From Tilletia caries (Eukaryota > Basidiomycota > Exobasidiomycetes > Tilletiales > Tilletiaceae), in the NCBI GenBank assembly GCA_032718865.1, contig JALUTQ010000004.1, forward strand, positions 186,001 to 250,000: a stretch of DNA of 64,000 nucleotides, given 5' to 3'. The position numbers were made by a program, and so were the translations under genes. The notes under the pieces were generated by a model that made no database searches, had not been told where the DNA came from, and saw nothing but the letters and a program-made list of their open reading frames with translations. Positions 1-12,700 of the stretch are shown one piece after another. Position 1 is the first letter of the stretch, and each line of letters starts with the position of its first letter.

Positions 1-504
1 CTGACGCGATCTTTGAGCAGTCGGAACGGCGAGGTGCCCCGTGACTTTGACTTCTGCAACCAGGAGCGCATGCTGTGCCTGCTGTGTTTGCGGCAATTCA
101 AGAGCGTGCTGACGCTCAGGAAGCATGAGGCCGAGTCGCAATTGCACGAGGTGAGTGTGCTTTGGCATCGTCTGGCTGCTTTACCTTCCTTGTGAACCGA
201 GAGTGGACAGCTGATTTGGCTTTTATTTCTGCAGACAAACTTGGATAAACCGGAGGTTCGACGTGCAGGTGCTGCTCGGCTTATCCAGACCTATCTCAAG
301 GCCGCGGCATTGTCCGCGGGGGGCGAAGTATCTGGCCCTGCTTCCATGGGCGCGCCGCCGCCGGCCGCAGCATCTGTGTCGGGCGAACCGAGTGCTGCGA
401 ATGGAGGAACGACGGCCACAGCTGCGTCGGCGTACCGTGATCGGGAGCTGGAGCGGCGAGCTGTGTTTGGGCACGGTGGGTCCTCAGTCGGCGGAGGTGT
501 CTAG
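1..504 (+). CDS. RBM5/RBM10-like RNA-binding splicing factor, C-terminal end (partial)
   Basis: Only the last two exons are in the window (1-150 and 235-504; intron 151-234, GTGAGT...TGCAG, phase 0); the 5' part lies outside. Exon 1 holds a C2H2 zinc finger with Cys-x2-Cys (CLLC), 12 residues, His, 6 residues, His, in a context (CLLCLRQF...LRKHEAESQLHE) typical of the finger after the OCRE domain in RBM5/RBM10-type spliceosomal proteins. Exon 2 ends with the companion motif YRDRELERRAVFG, which in the family links the finger to a G-patch. Here the frame stops about 10 residues later and no G-patch is visible before the inverted-repeat element at 630, so the protein appears to end earlier than animal relatives. 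The family acts in 3' splice-site recognition in the nucleus. The family call is fairly secure; the upstream RRM domains cannot be seen. Confidence 0.72.
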
Positions 505-629
505 AGGGAGGCCTTGTATCCGCCCGGCCAGGCGGATTCTCCTGTCCTTCCTCCGCAGACCGCAACGCTGTGATTGCCTTTGGCCACGCGCAATCATAGA
601 GTTTGACGTGACTGAGACAAGTGCATGCG

Positions 630-686
630 TATGGAACGCCGTTTGGGTCAGCCTTTCAGGTCGCCCCACATTTTTCCAGGGTCGCC
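630..686 (+). repeat. left inverted-repeat arm of the 630-2606 element
   Basis: Begins TATGGAACGCCG and ends CAGGGTCGCC; pairs with 2550-2606 with one mismatch. The direct copies of GGTCGCC inside it are about 24 bases apart. Confidence 0.8.
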
Positions 687-2549
687 CAAACTTTCCACTA
701 CTACTAAGTATACCACTGCCCAATCACCCCTACCCATCCTCAAACCCACGCAACGCCCATTGCTGCGCCTATCCGTCTGCGCCTGTCTTGCAGCACGTCT
801 CGCGCGCGCTTTTTCTGCCGACTCTGCGGACCCTTCTCCTTTCTCCGCCGCTGTCCAGCTGGGTGCTTACTGCTGGTACCAATCGCTGATCACTTCTTCT
901 CTCGCCAGTCATCTCCAACTTTGTTCAATCCTTATTGTTGCAGCCTCTTCGGATCTTCACGCCTGCTCCTTGCCGGCTACAGCTTGCGCTTTGCGCGCTC
1001 TCGAATCTCGTCATGGCGGCAGGCTTCAAGGGCCATCCATTTTTGACCTGAGGTGAGTGCGCCCGCTTTCCTACATGCACAGTGCTCAATGCTCATCACC
1101 ATTCTCTTGCGCTGCACCTTGCCTTACAGCCACACGACCGCGCAGCAACGATGAATCATTGACCGGCGAGTCACTCTGTCCTGTGCGCGTGTGATCAGGG
1201 CTCGGGTGCTGTGTAAGGTGAGACGGCTACTTCCCAAATCACGGCATACATCCATTATTTCGTTCACTGATAATCGATTACAATCTTCCACAGCTACTCG
1301 CACGCTGTACGGCATACACACCGGGGCTCAACGGACTCGATACCAATATATGAAGGCAGGTTCATAGGCATTAGTCCTTACTGCGCACGCGGTGCGATGC
1401 TCTGCTGACAGCTTTTGTATATTGTGCTTTGCGCCGTTTCAGATCCCAAAGGCCAAAGCAGGTAAGCTGTCGCTCCACCATTCATGTCTGCGCGTGGGAC
1501 TGCACCAAGTCACTGACCACCTACACCTCCCCTCTTCAGACTCGTCCCCGGGTTGCATACCCCCAACCTCTCACCCGCGTCGACCTATGGCGACACATAA
1601 CGATGCACGGGCATGATCATGCACTGAAATGAGAACGGCACATTGAAATGATGCCTCCAGCCCATCCATCCTCTTGACCTCTTCACTCCACTGACTGATA
1701 ACCTCGCCACCCAGCTCTGTGCTTCCTGGCACTCTATCACGCATCCATCATGTCATCATCGAACAAGGAACGAGTGAGTGGGTTACGTCTTATCACTTAT
1801 GCGACTGTTGTGTACATATAGGCTTGTAGGACCTAGCTGGCCTGAGCAATACCAGAACTGAGAGCATGTCACCAACGATGAGTGCGAATGGAGGCAACGA
1901 AGGAGCAGGAACGGCATTGTAGACGTACGGACGTGGCCGAAGTATCTGTAGGAAGCAAAGAGAAGTGTTCGGGAGGTCAACAAGGTCATGCATGGTCCCT
2001 TCGACCTGCGCTGAGCAACTAGCGTCTAGCCGCCTGTCCACTCACTGACGCACTCAACGACTCAAGGGCCAGGGTAGCCGAGAAAAGAAGGCAGCCGGGC
2101 AGAAGCAGAGCATGAACGACAGAAGCAGCAATGCTGGGCGGGCTGAGACTTCTGTCATGGGTGCCAGAGTGGGGAAGAGGAGGGGGGGAAGAGCATCAGC
2201 ACAAGATTGAGAAAACTTGTTTGCTTGGATTGGGGCACTCACATGAATGGATCCATCGTGTCTCGTATCTGTTTGCTGGGGAGAGGTTGAGAAGGAAGAG
2301 AGTAAGTAGTGCGCGCTGAGTGGCTCGCAGAGCAGGCGGAAGGAGAAGAGGAGGACTGGGGGAGGAGAGGGTGAAAGAAAGTCGAGGAGACGTCAGCGGT
2401 CAGCGCACGCAAGTTCTGGGCTCGGTGCAGCACGCGCGCAGCTGTTGTAGGCGTAGGACGTAATGCTCGCATGTGCGCAGGTGTGTTTGTGTATGTGAAG
2501 ATACTCGGTGGATGAGGATTGATTCGCTGTGGTAGTGGTTTTGGTGGTA

Positions 2550-2606
2550 GGCGACCCTGGAAAAATGTTGGGCGACCTGAAAGGCTGACCCAAACGGCGT
2601 TCCATA
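2550..2606 (-). repeat. right inverted-repeat arm of the 630-2606 element
   Basis: Reverse complement of 630-686 apart from one base; followed by CATGCG at 2607-2612, matching the hexamer before the left arm. Confidence 0.8.
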
Positions 2607-2978
2607 CATGCGGACTTCGAACGGCACGGAGCAGCGAGGTTCTGGAATCTGGACCCTCCGTCAATTGCACAGACCTCAGCACAGCACAGCCTCTACTTAT
2701 ACGCGGAGAGGAGTGATCCCATTCACCGCTCCATTTGCCGACTGCCCGCTGGGCGCTGAGTCTGATGATCTGATGGTTCATGCTTCATGGCGGTGAACGT
2801 GTTGCGCTTGCCCGCCTTGCCTGCGTGATGCGTGATGTTCTCAGCATGACTTAAGGTGCACGACCCTCGACAGCTTCCTTCCTCTTCACAACCATCTTGC
2901 TACAGCTACCTCGCACCCTCTCGTCTCGACCGCCAACTGAGCAAGCCAGCGCCCAGCAGCCACACCTCGTAAACAGTC

Positions 2979-4940
<1,962 letters not shown>

Positions 4941-5852
4941 GGGGCTTGCTTTGGTCACCCCTTCCTTCTTCGTCTTCGATCCCTCTCCGTGCGCGATGCG
5001 ATACCCAACCCTCCCGGTCTGCAGCCTGTTTTTCTTACTCATCTCGGTTCGGGTCCTCTTCACAATTAATGATCTTCGCTGTTCCTCACCAGCACTCGCC
5101 ATGGATAGCGAAAGGATCAGCAAGCTGCTGTGCGGAAGAGGTTTCAAGCAAGTCAAGTCGAGATTCATTTTGTTTGGGAAGGGAACGGAAGTGGAAGAGA
5201 AAGGAGGATATGTAGAGGAGAGATCTGGGAAGGAATTCTTGGTTTGACTGATGGAGAGGGGAGAAGAACAAAGAAGAAGCAAGAGCTGAGAGATGAGAGA
5301 GAGAAGGAGAGAGCGAGAGAGTAAGAGAGAGAGAGAGAGAGGGATAGCAGGATGTAAGTGGAAGTAGACCCAGATTCAGGAAAAAGATGGGCGCGCGCGT
5401 CGCGGAACAAGGGGGGAAAGGACGTTTAGGAGAGGATGTCGGGGGACCAGTTCGTAACGTATCGAGGGTGAGGGTGAAGTGGGCCTTCCTTGCCAGGCAC
5501 CGCTCTTCTTCGGAGGGGGAGGAGAGAAAAAATCGATGAAGGGAAAAGAGAAAACCGGGAGGGAGTTTGGTATGAGCAACGCGGAGAAGAACCCAGACGG
5601 GGGAAAGGGAAATGGGAAAGGAGAAAGAGAGAGAGAGAAAAAAAGTGTCCAGAGGTTGTGTGTTGTGTGTGCGTTGTTGTGTGCGTGGGGGGGTGTACGA
5701 CCCATCATCGGCGCCGTTCTTCGATCGCAAGAGCCCATCGTCCACCGTCCGTGAGGTACGTTTAATTTGCCAGAACCGGGGAAGGGAGGGGGGGGGGTTC
5801 GTTCTCTCCCTTCCATCCCGTCTAAATTTCGAAGAATTTACTTTGGAAAGGT
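4941..5852. other. intergenic region between two convergent genes, with a GA-rich tract
   Basis: Tail-to-tail spacer between the kinase (+) and SMI1/KNR4 (-). It holds an imperfect (GA)n tract at about 5296-5341 and further purine-rich sequence to about 5650. The long open frames here are products of the biased composition. No gene seen. Confidence 0.55.
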
Positions 5853-8800
5853 TCACGAGTCCACTTTGGTCACGCCAAAGACGGGCGCCTGGTCGACCAA
5901 GGGCGAATTGGGCGCATCAATGAGCAGACCTCCTTCTCCTCCCGATCGTTCTTGAGACGCGCCGTCGGCCCGCGCAATCAACGACGAGGAAGGCGCGCCG
6001 TTCTCGGAGACGTCGCTCGGTCTGCCGCCGCCGCCGTTCAGCCGTGGTCGGTGCTGCGGCTGGTCGGCAGGTGTGAACACGTCCGAGTCGAACTGGCCGC
6101 GCAGGTTGGGCGAGTGCAGCGGACTGCGATGGGACAGATCACGTCGGCCCGTCGCGGCCGCGGACGCTGCCAGTGTAGACTCGACCAACGGATCCACACC
6201 TACACTCGTGTCGTCCTGACTGTTGTTGCTGTTGCTTCCCGGTAATGGCGGCTGGGCTTTGTTGCTCGTCAGGCGCGAGGATTTCCTGCTGCTCCCGCCC
6301 CCGCCCAGGGTACCGTCCGTTCCGAACAGGGGTCGGCCGGAGGAGGACATGTCGTCCGCACTGCCGCGGTCGTTAAGCTCGACGGCGTCGTCCCGCCTTA
6401 CCACCCGGACACTATTCAGTCCACCCCCTCCCCTTCCCCCGCTGCCGTTACTGCCTGAGCTTCCCTCGGGCCCATGACCGACGCCGCCGAAGCTCTGGCG
6501 CGGGGAACGTTGGCCGGACAAGGTAGTGCCAAGGACGCCCAGTCCCGCAGCTGCTGCTGACGCCAGCGACCAAGAGCTCCTCTTCCCGCCATTCGCATCC
6601 ATCCCGTGCCCTCCTTCCTCAGCCGACCGTCGCGGACTGCCCAAACTGTCCCGATGGACCGGACTCTGCGCCCCATCCCAGAACCCAGCCCCCCCACCCC
6701 CACCCAAACTCGACCGATGGTTCCCTCCCCCGCCACTCGTCCGCCGCGCATCCCCACCACCAAGCACCCTCCCCAACACATTCACCCCGCCCAACGACGT
6801 CGGCAAAAGCGCAGACACCCCGCCGCCGCCGCCGCCCGAGTTCGAGAGCAGGTTCGTACTCCGTCTGCACCCCGCGTACTCGTTCACGTCCATGGGCGGG
6901 CCGCCATCCTCGGCGAGGACCGCGGCTTGCTCGGAGAGCACTTCTTCCCATGTCGGCAGGTCGATCGGGCCTGCGGGCACGGGGGGCGAGCGTCTTCGGG
7001 CGCTCGTTGTGCTGGCGGAACGACTGCCTCCAGCGCCACCGCCACCGCCACCGCCGCCGGAGTCAGTTTCTCGCTGTTTCTGCTTCGAGCGCCAGCCTTT
7101 GGAGGTGGGCATGGGTGGACTGAGGGTGTCCCCTGGATTCCGGCTCGCAGCGGAGGCAGAGGCAGCCGAGGTCCCGTTGAGATCGGCGTCCGACTCCGGC
7201 TGGGGCTCAGAGACGCCCGTGTCGTCAGTGTAGATGAGGGGCACGGGCCCGGAGGAGCCAGCAGCGGCGGCGGCGGCAGTGGGCCCGGCTCCGTTCCCGT
7301 TCCCACCATCCGGCTCGTCGGCGCTCTCGCTTTGCCTCCCTACGGGCGTGTCCTCATCGCCAGCCGGGGTGTCCTCCAGCGGATGTGTCTGACCCGCCGC
7401 AAGTGATGACGATGGAGCGTTGGCACCACTCGTGCCTGAGCCTGAGGAAAGTTCCTGCTGACTTGCGATGCTGGACGAGGAGGAGGACGCGGCAGGGAGG
7501 GAATGTCCAGCCGCTGCAGCCGCAGCAGCAGCATCCCCCGTGATCTGATCCCTCGCAGCAGCATACGCTTCATCCTCCTCATCATTCACCTCCGCCATCC
7601 TGACGCCCGGGTTCGCCATCCCATTCGTCCCCTCCGTCTGCTCCAGGTAGCGCTGTCGCGCCTCGGGCCCGCCATTGGGCATGCCCGGCTGTAAACCGAC
7701 GGTCTGCCAGAAGCGGATCGAGCGATCTGCCCAGGCCTCGACGACGGGCCAGCCCTTGTACTCGCCGGTGAGACGGAAGCCAGCGGCGCCGTCGCCTCCT
7801 CGGTCGCCGCCTCCCTTGGTAGCGCCCCCGCCGGCGTTGGAGAAGTAGGACTCGTACCCGATGGAGTCTTCCTCCTCGCCGCTCGAGCCGGCATCGCCAT
7901 CGCCGCCGAGGGAGTAGCACTCGGCCGCCTCGAGTTCTTCGGCAAAGCTCTGGAGGAAACGACCCCATCCGCCCTCGCCGTCGCCGCGCCAGAGGACGAC
8001 CTTGGTGTCGAGATCGCGGCCAAAGGCGATGACTTGGCCGGGGCTGCCTGCGCCGGAGGGGTGCGGGAACAGGTCGACGCCGATGTAATTTCCGGCGTTA
8101 TCGGAGATCAAGGGGATCCATCCTCGGGAGGAGTATACGGGCCGTATCCAGCCATCGGGGCAGGATGCCATGGCGGCATTGACGTCTGGGTTTGCTCCCG
8201 TGGAGGGATCATCATCGACGGCGCGCCAGAACTGCCACTCCTCTGCGATGCGTTCGCAGGAGAGCAAAGTGAGGCCGAAGAAGACGCCGTCGGAGCAGGA
8301 CTGCTTGGACTCTGTTTCTTGTCCGTTGTAGCACAGCCAGCTCTCGCGTACGGCGGGCGGGAGAGCGGAGCCGATGGCCATCTCGAGGGCGTCGATCTGA
8401 GCCTCGGTGGCAGGCCAGTTGAGGGTATCTGATAGCTCGGTGTAGTTCCGATTGGCCCATTTGCGGATACGGTTCCAGGTGTGGCGGAGCGGCGGGTAGG
8501 CGTTCGAGGGCATCATGTTGGAGCCGTCTGAGATGGCCGGCCGGGTGGAGGTCGAGGTGGAATAGCGGGGTGTTCCGCTCCCGCTGGGACCACCTGGATT
8601 GGTCTCGTATGGATATGCGCCGCCGGGGGTGTTTGCGCCGCCGCCGCCGGTGTGGGAGGGGACGAGATTGGAGGTGGAGCCGGTGGGGTACATGTTTGTG
8701 AAGTCAGCGACGGAAGCCGAGGGTCTTGCGAGATTGAAGGAGGTGCGAGGCTGGGGCGGATAGTTTGCTGCTGCGCCTGTGCCGCGCTCGTTGTAAGGGG

Positions 8801-8957
8801 AGGTGGACCAGGCGGAGTATGTGCTTGAGTAGGGCGATTTCTTTGCGTTCCCGCCGTTGGCGCCGTGGTAGTATGAGGAGCCGGAGGAGGAGCCTGAGGG
8901 GTTTGAGGCTGTGCCCCACCAGGAGCTGAAGGAGGAGAGGATGCCGGGAGGGGCCAT
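5853..8957 (-). CDS. SMI1: SMI1/KNR4 cell-wall assembly regulator
   Basis: The exon encodes about 1034 residues from the Met at 8957. A SMI1/KNR4 domain lies at roughly residues 157-345, starting LRHTWNRIRKWANRNYTEL. It contains the family signature WIPLISDNAGNYIGVDL and FGRDLDTKVVLW, close to yeast Knr4. A second conserved patch (GWPVVEAWADRSIRFWQ) follows at about 400-420. The remaining 600 residues are Ser/Gly/Ala-rich and probably disordered, making the protein about twice yeast length. In yeast this protein links cell-wall synthesis to the Slt2 MAP-kinase pathway at growth sites. An acceptor (CTACAG) lies 3 bases before the chosen ATG, with a donor at 9028. A 50-base upstream exon (9029-9078) continues the frame in the style of Knr4 N-termini, so the true start may be further upstream. 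Confidence 0.88.
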   Translation of the reverse strand: MAPPGILSSFSSWWGTASNPSGSSSGSSYYHGANGGNAKKSPYSSTYSAWSTSPYNERGTGAAANYPPQPRTSFNLARPSASVADFTNMYPTGSTSNLVPSHTGGGGANTPGGAYPYETNPGGPSGSGTPRYSTSTSTRPAISDGSNMMPSNAYPPLRHTWNRIRKWANRNYTELSDTLNWPATEAQIDALEMAIGSALPPAVRESWLCYNGQETESKQSCSDGVFFGLTLLSCERIAEEWQFWRAVDDDPSTGANPDVNAAMASCPDGWIRPVYSSRGWIPLISDNAGNYIGVDLFPHPSGAGSPGQVIAFGRDLDTKVVLWRGDGEGGWGRFLQSFAEELEAAECYSLGGDGDAGSSGEEEDSIGYESYFSNAGGGATKGGGDRGGDGAAGFRLTGEYKGWPVVEAWADRSIRFWQTVGLQPGMPNGGPEARQRYLEQTEGTNGMANPGVRMAEVNDEEDEAYAAARDQITGDAAAAAAAAGHSLPAASSSSSSIASQQELSSGSGTSGANAPSSSLAAGQTHPLEDTPAGDEDTPVGRQSESADEPDGGNGNGAGPTAAAAAAGSSGPVPLIYTDDTGVSEPQPESDADLNGTSAASASAASRNPGDTLSPPMPTSKGWRSKQKQRETDSGGGGGGGGAGGSRSASTTSARRRSPPVPAGPIDLPTWEEVLSEQAAVLAEDGGPPMDVNEYAGCRRSTNLLSNSGGGGGGVSALLPTSLGGVNVLGRVLGGGDARRTSGGGGNHRSSLGGGGGAGFWDGAQSPVHRDSLGSPRRSAEEGGHGMDANGGKRSSWSLASAAAAGLGVLGTTLSGQRSPRQSFGGVGHGPEGSSGSNGSGGRGGGGLNSVRVVRRDDAVELNDRGSADDMSSSGRPLFGTDGTLGGGGSSRKSSRLTSNKAQPPLPGSNSNNSQDDTSVGVDPLVESTLAASAAATGRRDLSHRSPLHSPNLRGQFDSDVFTPADQPQHRPRLNGGGGRPSDVSENGAPSSSLIARADGASQERSGGEGGLLIDAPNSPLVDQAPVFGVTKVDS

Positions 8958-9078
8958 GTTCTGTAGGGAGATGAAGTGAGTGAGCAATTGATTGGGACGC
9001 ACTCAGGAGAGGAGGGTCGCATGCATACCTGGGTGTAGTCAGGGAGGGACTGATAAGGCGGGAGATCCGAGCTGTGGC

Positions 9079-9733
9079 CTGTGGGTATGTATGTTGAGTC
9101 CGTAAGGTGGGGGTGCGGGAGATGTCACTCGCGGGTACTGTTGGAGTGTGGAGACGGAGCGTGTGTGCGGGATGTCCGTGGTATGGCTGTTGGGTGCTGT
9201 TGCTGGTACTGGTGCTGAGTCGATGTGTGCGCTGGTGGTGGTGGTGTGATTAGGTTCGGGGGGGGGGGCCCTGCCGGTGACCGTGCGTGGGTTGGGTGAG
9301 TGGGGGGTGGTGGGGAGTGTGTGAGCTGAACCAGCCGGCTTGAGACGCGCGCTGTTAAGTAGGCGGGAGTCGACGGCGGGTGCGAGCGTGCTGCTTGAGG
9401 GGGAGGACGAGCCCGCTGTCGAGATCGAGCAGGTGTGAGGTGAAGGTCGAGGATGGGGGAGGGAGTGAGTGCCAGATGGTGCGTGCAGCAGCAGTAGTCC
9501 ACTGCAGGGGAGCCTGGGGTCTCAGTCTCAGTCTCACAGCCGAGTCTGGTCAGGGTCTTTGTCCATCAGACCACCCCACGTGAGCGACCACCCACCCACC
9601 CACCCACCCACCGCGGAGGTCTCCCACCTCATCGCCTCGCACTCACTCACTCTCGCTGTGAATGCGCGACGCGTTCTCGACAACAACAACGACCACAGCC
9701 AGCGCAAACAACGAACGAACGATCGAACGAACG
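9079..9733. promoter_or_regulatory. divergent promoter region between SMI1/KNR4 and the TPR gene
   Basis: Head-to-head spacer. Visible landmarks are an E-box CACGTG at 9577-9582, a CCCA-type tandem run at about 9588-9613 and repeated CGAACGAACG sequence just before the downstream ATG. The left part may also hold a 5' exon or leader of SMI1/KNR4. Confidence 0.4.
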
Positions 9734-12700
9734 ATGGCGCGCGGAAGGAACAACAAGCTCCGCAAGGGAGAGCGCGCAGCCGCAAAGATGGGCATGCCAA
9801 CCAACCCGCTCGACATCCTCCCCACACCAGCATCAACAGCACGCTCACGCCTCACCGCAACCATCGAGGAGAAGAAGCACCACTCGTCAACAGCACCAAC
9901 AACCGCAGCACGCCGCAACGCAGACGCAACCCGTCTCAACGCATACCTCGCCGACATCCAGAACGGCGGTCCTCCCATCGACTACGCAAACACAGACGGA
10001 TGGTACAAGGACGACGACGGCTGGTTCTACGCCGGCGGTAACATCGACGACTACTACGACGACGAAGACGACGAGCACTACTACTACGATGACGACGAGA
10101 TTGACCCGGACGAATGCATCGACCAAGACCACCACCACGACCACGCACACGATCCCACCTGGGCCGACGAGGATGACGACTACCACTCCTCTCGCCCACG
10201 ATCACCGCCTCTCAGCTACGGCTGGGGTCGCAGAGACACCGCAGCCGCATCCAGGTCATCCCAGCCTCCCCCCACATCCAAGACCGCAGCCTCGTCGACC
10301 AGGAAGGGCTCCCCACCAGACCCGCTCGACGACGAGGATCTCTGCGATCACACCCATCTCATGCAGAGTCGCATGCGCACCGTCACTTCCTTGCTCAACG
10401 ACATCTTCTGCGCATCCTTCAAGATGGCAACCCCTTCCCTCTATCGCGGCATGGTTGTTAATCTTCAGGATGAGATCATGCGCGATCAGCTTATGCAGTT
10501 CATCGATAATGGTCTCGCGCCCAAGGTGAGTTGCTTTCCTTTGGTCCTTACATCCGGCTTTTCTCATTAATTGCACCGCCCCCGCGCCCCCCGCTCACAT
10601 TGGCGTACATACTTGCCTCCTCCTCCTTCTCAGGCCATTCGAAATATGGCCACCGATCCTCTCACCAGACAAGCCATCAAATCGCAGCTCAAGCTCGCCT
10701 GCCAAGACGAGCTCGGCGACGTCGTCCTCCGTCTCAGCACAGAGGACGCTTTCGACCTGCTATGCGACCTCGCCATGCGACACGGCCGCAATCTTCGCAC
10801 CTGGGGTCCTCCCTGCGCCTGCTCCTTCTCACACTGCCTCCCCTGTCTCGAGAGATTGGTCAACACCGTCAAATCAACGCCCCCACCCAAGGACTACTCC
10901 CTCTACTCCAACCCCGCCCTCGATAGCACCTCCCGCCTGGCCATCGCTGCCGCTGCAGGTAAAGCTAGTGAGGAGAAGGCGAAAAAGGGAAAGGGCCGGA
11001 AGGGAGGCAAGCCCGGATCCAGAACGGTCCCACCCCTCAAGCTGACGTCCAAAAAACCCGAAAGCACGACATCCGCCGCGCCTTCCCACCCACTCTCCAA
11101 GCTCGGCCGGCGCGACCTCATGGACTGGATCGCCGGCTTGATCGAGGCGGACTGGGTCGACAAACGCAAAGACTGGGTCGACGTCGTCGCATGGGAGGCC
11201 GACATCTGGGCCGCCTGGCAGAGCATGAACGACCTCCTCTGGGACGTCGCCGATGAGATCGAGCCCATCTCCCTCTCCCGCGTGGCCGAGTATCTCGCCG
11301 GCCTGGGTGAGATGAACGGCCTCGATCTCTACTACGCCGTCGTCACCCGGGAACTGACGTACAACCCCGCGGTGGCGACGAAGAAGCCGGACCCGGCGCG
11401 CTCCGAGGGGAGTTCGCCCGCCAAGGTGACCGCGGAGGCGATCTCGTGGGAGGGCGTGTATGAGCGGATGAAGAAGGAGGTCCGCGAGTTGAGACGGAAG
11501 CAACGCGCCGAGGAACGCGGGAAGGGCAGAGCCGACGGACAAGGGCAGGGTCCCGGTCCCGGTCCCAATCTCGTGCCAGCTGATCCCTCGGGGACGTCCA
11601 TGATCGCCTCCCTTCGTACCGACCTCCTGGACAGCGAAGAAGACGAGTTCGACGACGTGGAAGGGAGCGACTACCGGCGTGCGCTCGCCCGCGCCGTACG
11701 CGAGCAAGGCAACGCGGCCTATGAGCTCGGGAGTTACTTTGACGCGGTGGATCACTATACGCGTGCGATTGGGTACGATATGACGGAGCCGATCTATCCG
11801 CTCAATCGGGCGGCGTCGTTGTTGAAGCTGAGGCTGTTTGAGGATGCCGAGCGGGATTGCTCGGCTGCTATTCGGCTTGATGGCGCGAATCATAAGGCGT
11901 ACTTCCGTCGTGGGGCGAGTCGGGCTGGACTGGGGAAAGTTGCGTTGGCGCGGCAGGGTGAGTTTTTCCAATTTCCCTTTTTTTTTTTTTGCTCCATGGA
12001 ATTGGAGGAAGGATGAGCTGATCTTTGGAATTTTGATCGGTTACAGACTTTGACGAGGTCATGAGGCTTCAGTCGGGCACGCCAGAGGTGCTAGAGGAAC
12101 TGCGCATGCTCGCGGACAAGTTCATCGCCGAAGCGCCCGTGAAGCCAGCAGCGAAGTGGAGCATAAAGAAGAGCGGGACCGGGATGGCGACGGCTTCGCT
12201 CTCCTCGGCTGCGAAGGAACTCAATGAGGCGGTGGCCAGTAAAGTGGAGGCGGTGCTGGATGAGGCGAAGGCGTGCTTGAAGGCGGAGCTGAAGCGGCAG
12301 GCGAAGGAGGATGCTAAGGAGCGGTTTAGGAGGCGGAAGGAGCGGACGGAGGCGGAGGCTGCGGAGCGGAAAGGGAAGGGCGATGAGCTGGTTCAGAAGA
12401 ACAAGGGCGGGACTGTCGCTGTGGCCCGGACCGAGGGGATAGCGCCCGAGCTCTCTGATTCCGAGGGCTCGCGGCATGTTGATGAGGACGGGGACGACTC
12501 GGATGGACTGGCGCCGTCGAGTGCTACGTCTGATATGGCGCAAGGACGGGAGGAGGACAAGCAGCGGCGGCGGAGGGGCCGGTCGTCGAGGAGCACGAGT
12601 TCGAGTGACTCGAGGGTTGCCAGTGCTAGCGAGGGCAAGAAGGGAGGAGGACGTCGACAAGCTGAGCTTGACGAGATCCGGCGTCGATTGACGGAGCTAC

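Larger units (their letters stand above)
630..2606. mobile_element. putative non-autonomous DNA element with 57-bp terminal inverted repeats
   Basis: Two arms, 630-686 and 2550-2606, are reverse complements over 57 bases with one mismatch. Directly outside them the hexamer CATGCG stands at 624-629 and 2607-2612 as a direct repeat, as expected for a target-site duplication. Each arm contains two GGTCGCC boxes, resembling paired transposase-binding sites. The 1.86-kb interior has no transposase-like reading frame, but it contains several well-formed splice-site pairs (1053-1129, about 1213-1293, 1462-1539). A 6-base duplication does not point to a particular superfamily. It could instead be a pair of inverted regulatory repeats whose flanks match by chance. 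Confidence 0.5.
505..2978. other. gene-free stretch around an inverted-repeat element
   Basis: No convincing protein-coding gene. Most of it is the element at 630-2606. The remaining 2607-2978 is the presumed promoter and leader of the downstream kinase; no clear TATA box was seen. Confidence 0.5.

Noticed and set aside
1625..1705. C/D-box snoRNA candidate (ATGATGC ... CTGA)
   Set aside because: The C box is imperfect and no terminal stem was found.
5086..5856. 256-residue minus-strand frame downstream of SMI1/KNR4
   Set aside because: Its sequence is Ser/Leu/Pro runs from the GA/CT-rich spacer and it lies beyond the SMI1 stop without splice support.
9662..9733. upstream ATG for the TPR protein
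   Set aside because: The extra 24 residues derive from a simple ACA/CGAACGA leader; the next Met begins a more protein-like sequence.
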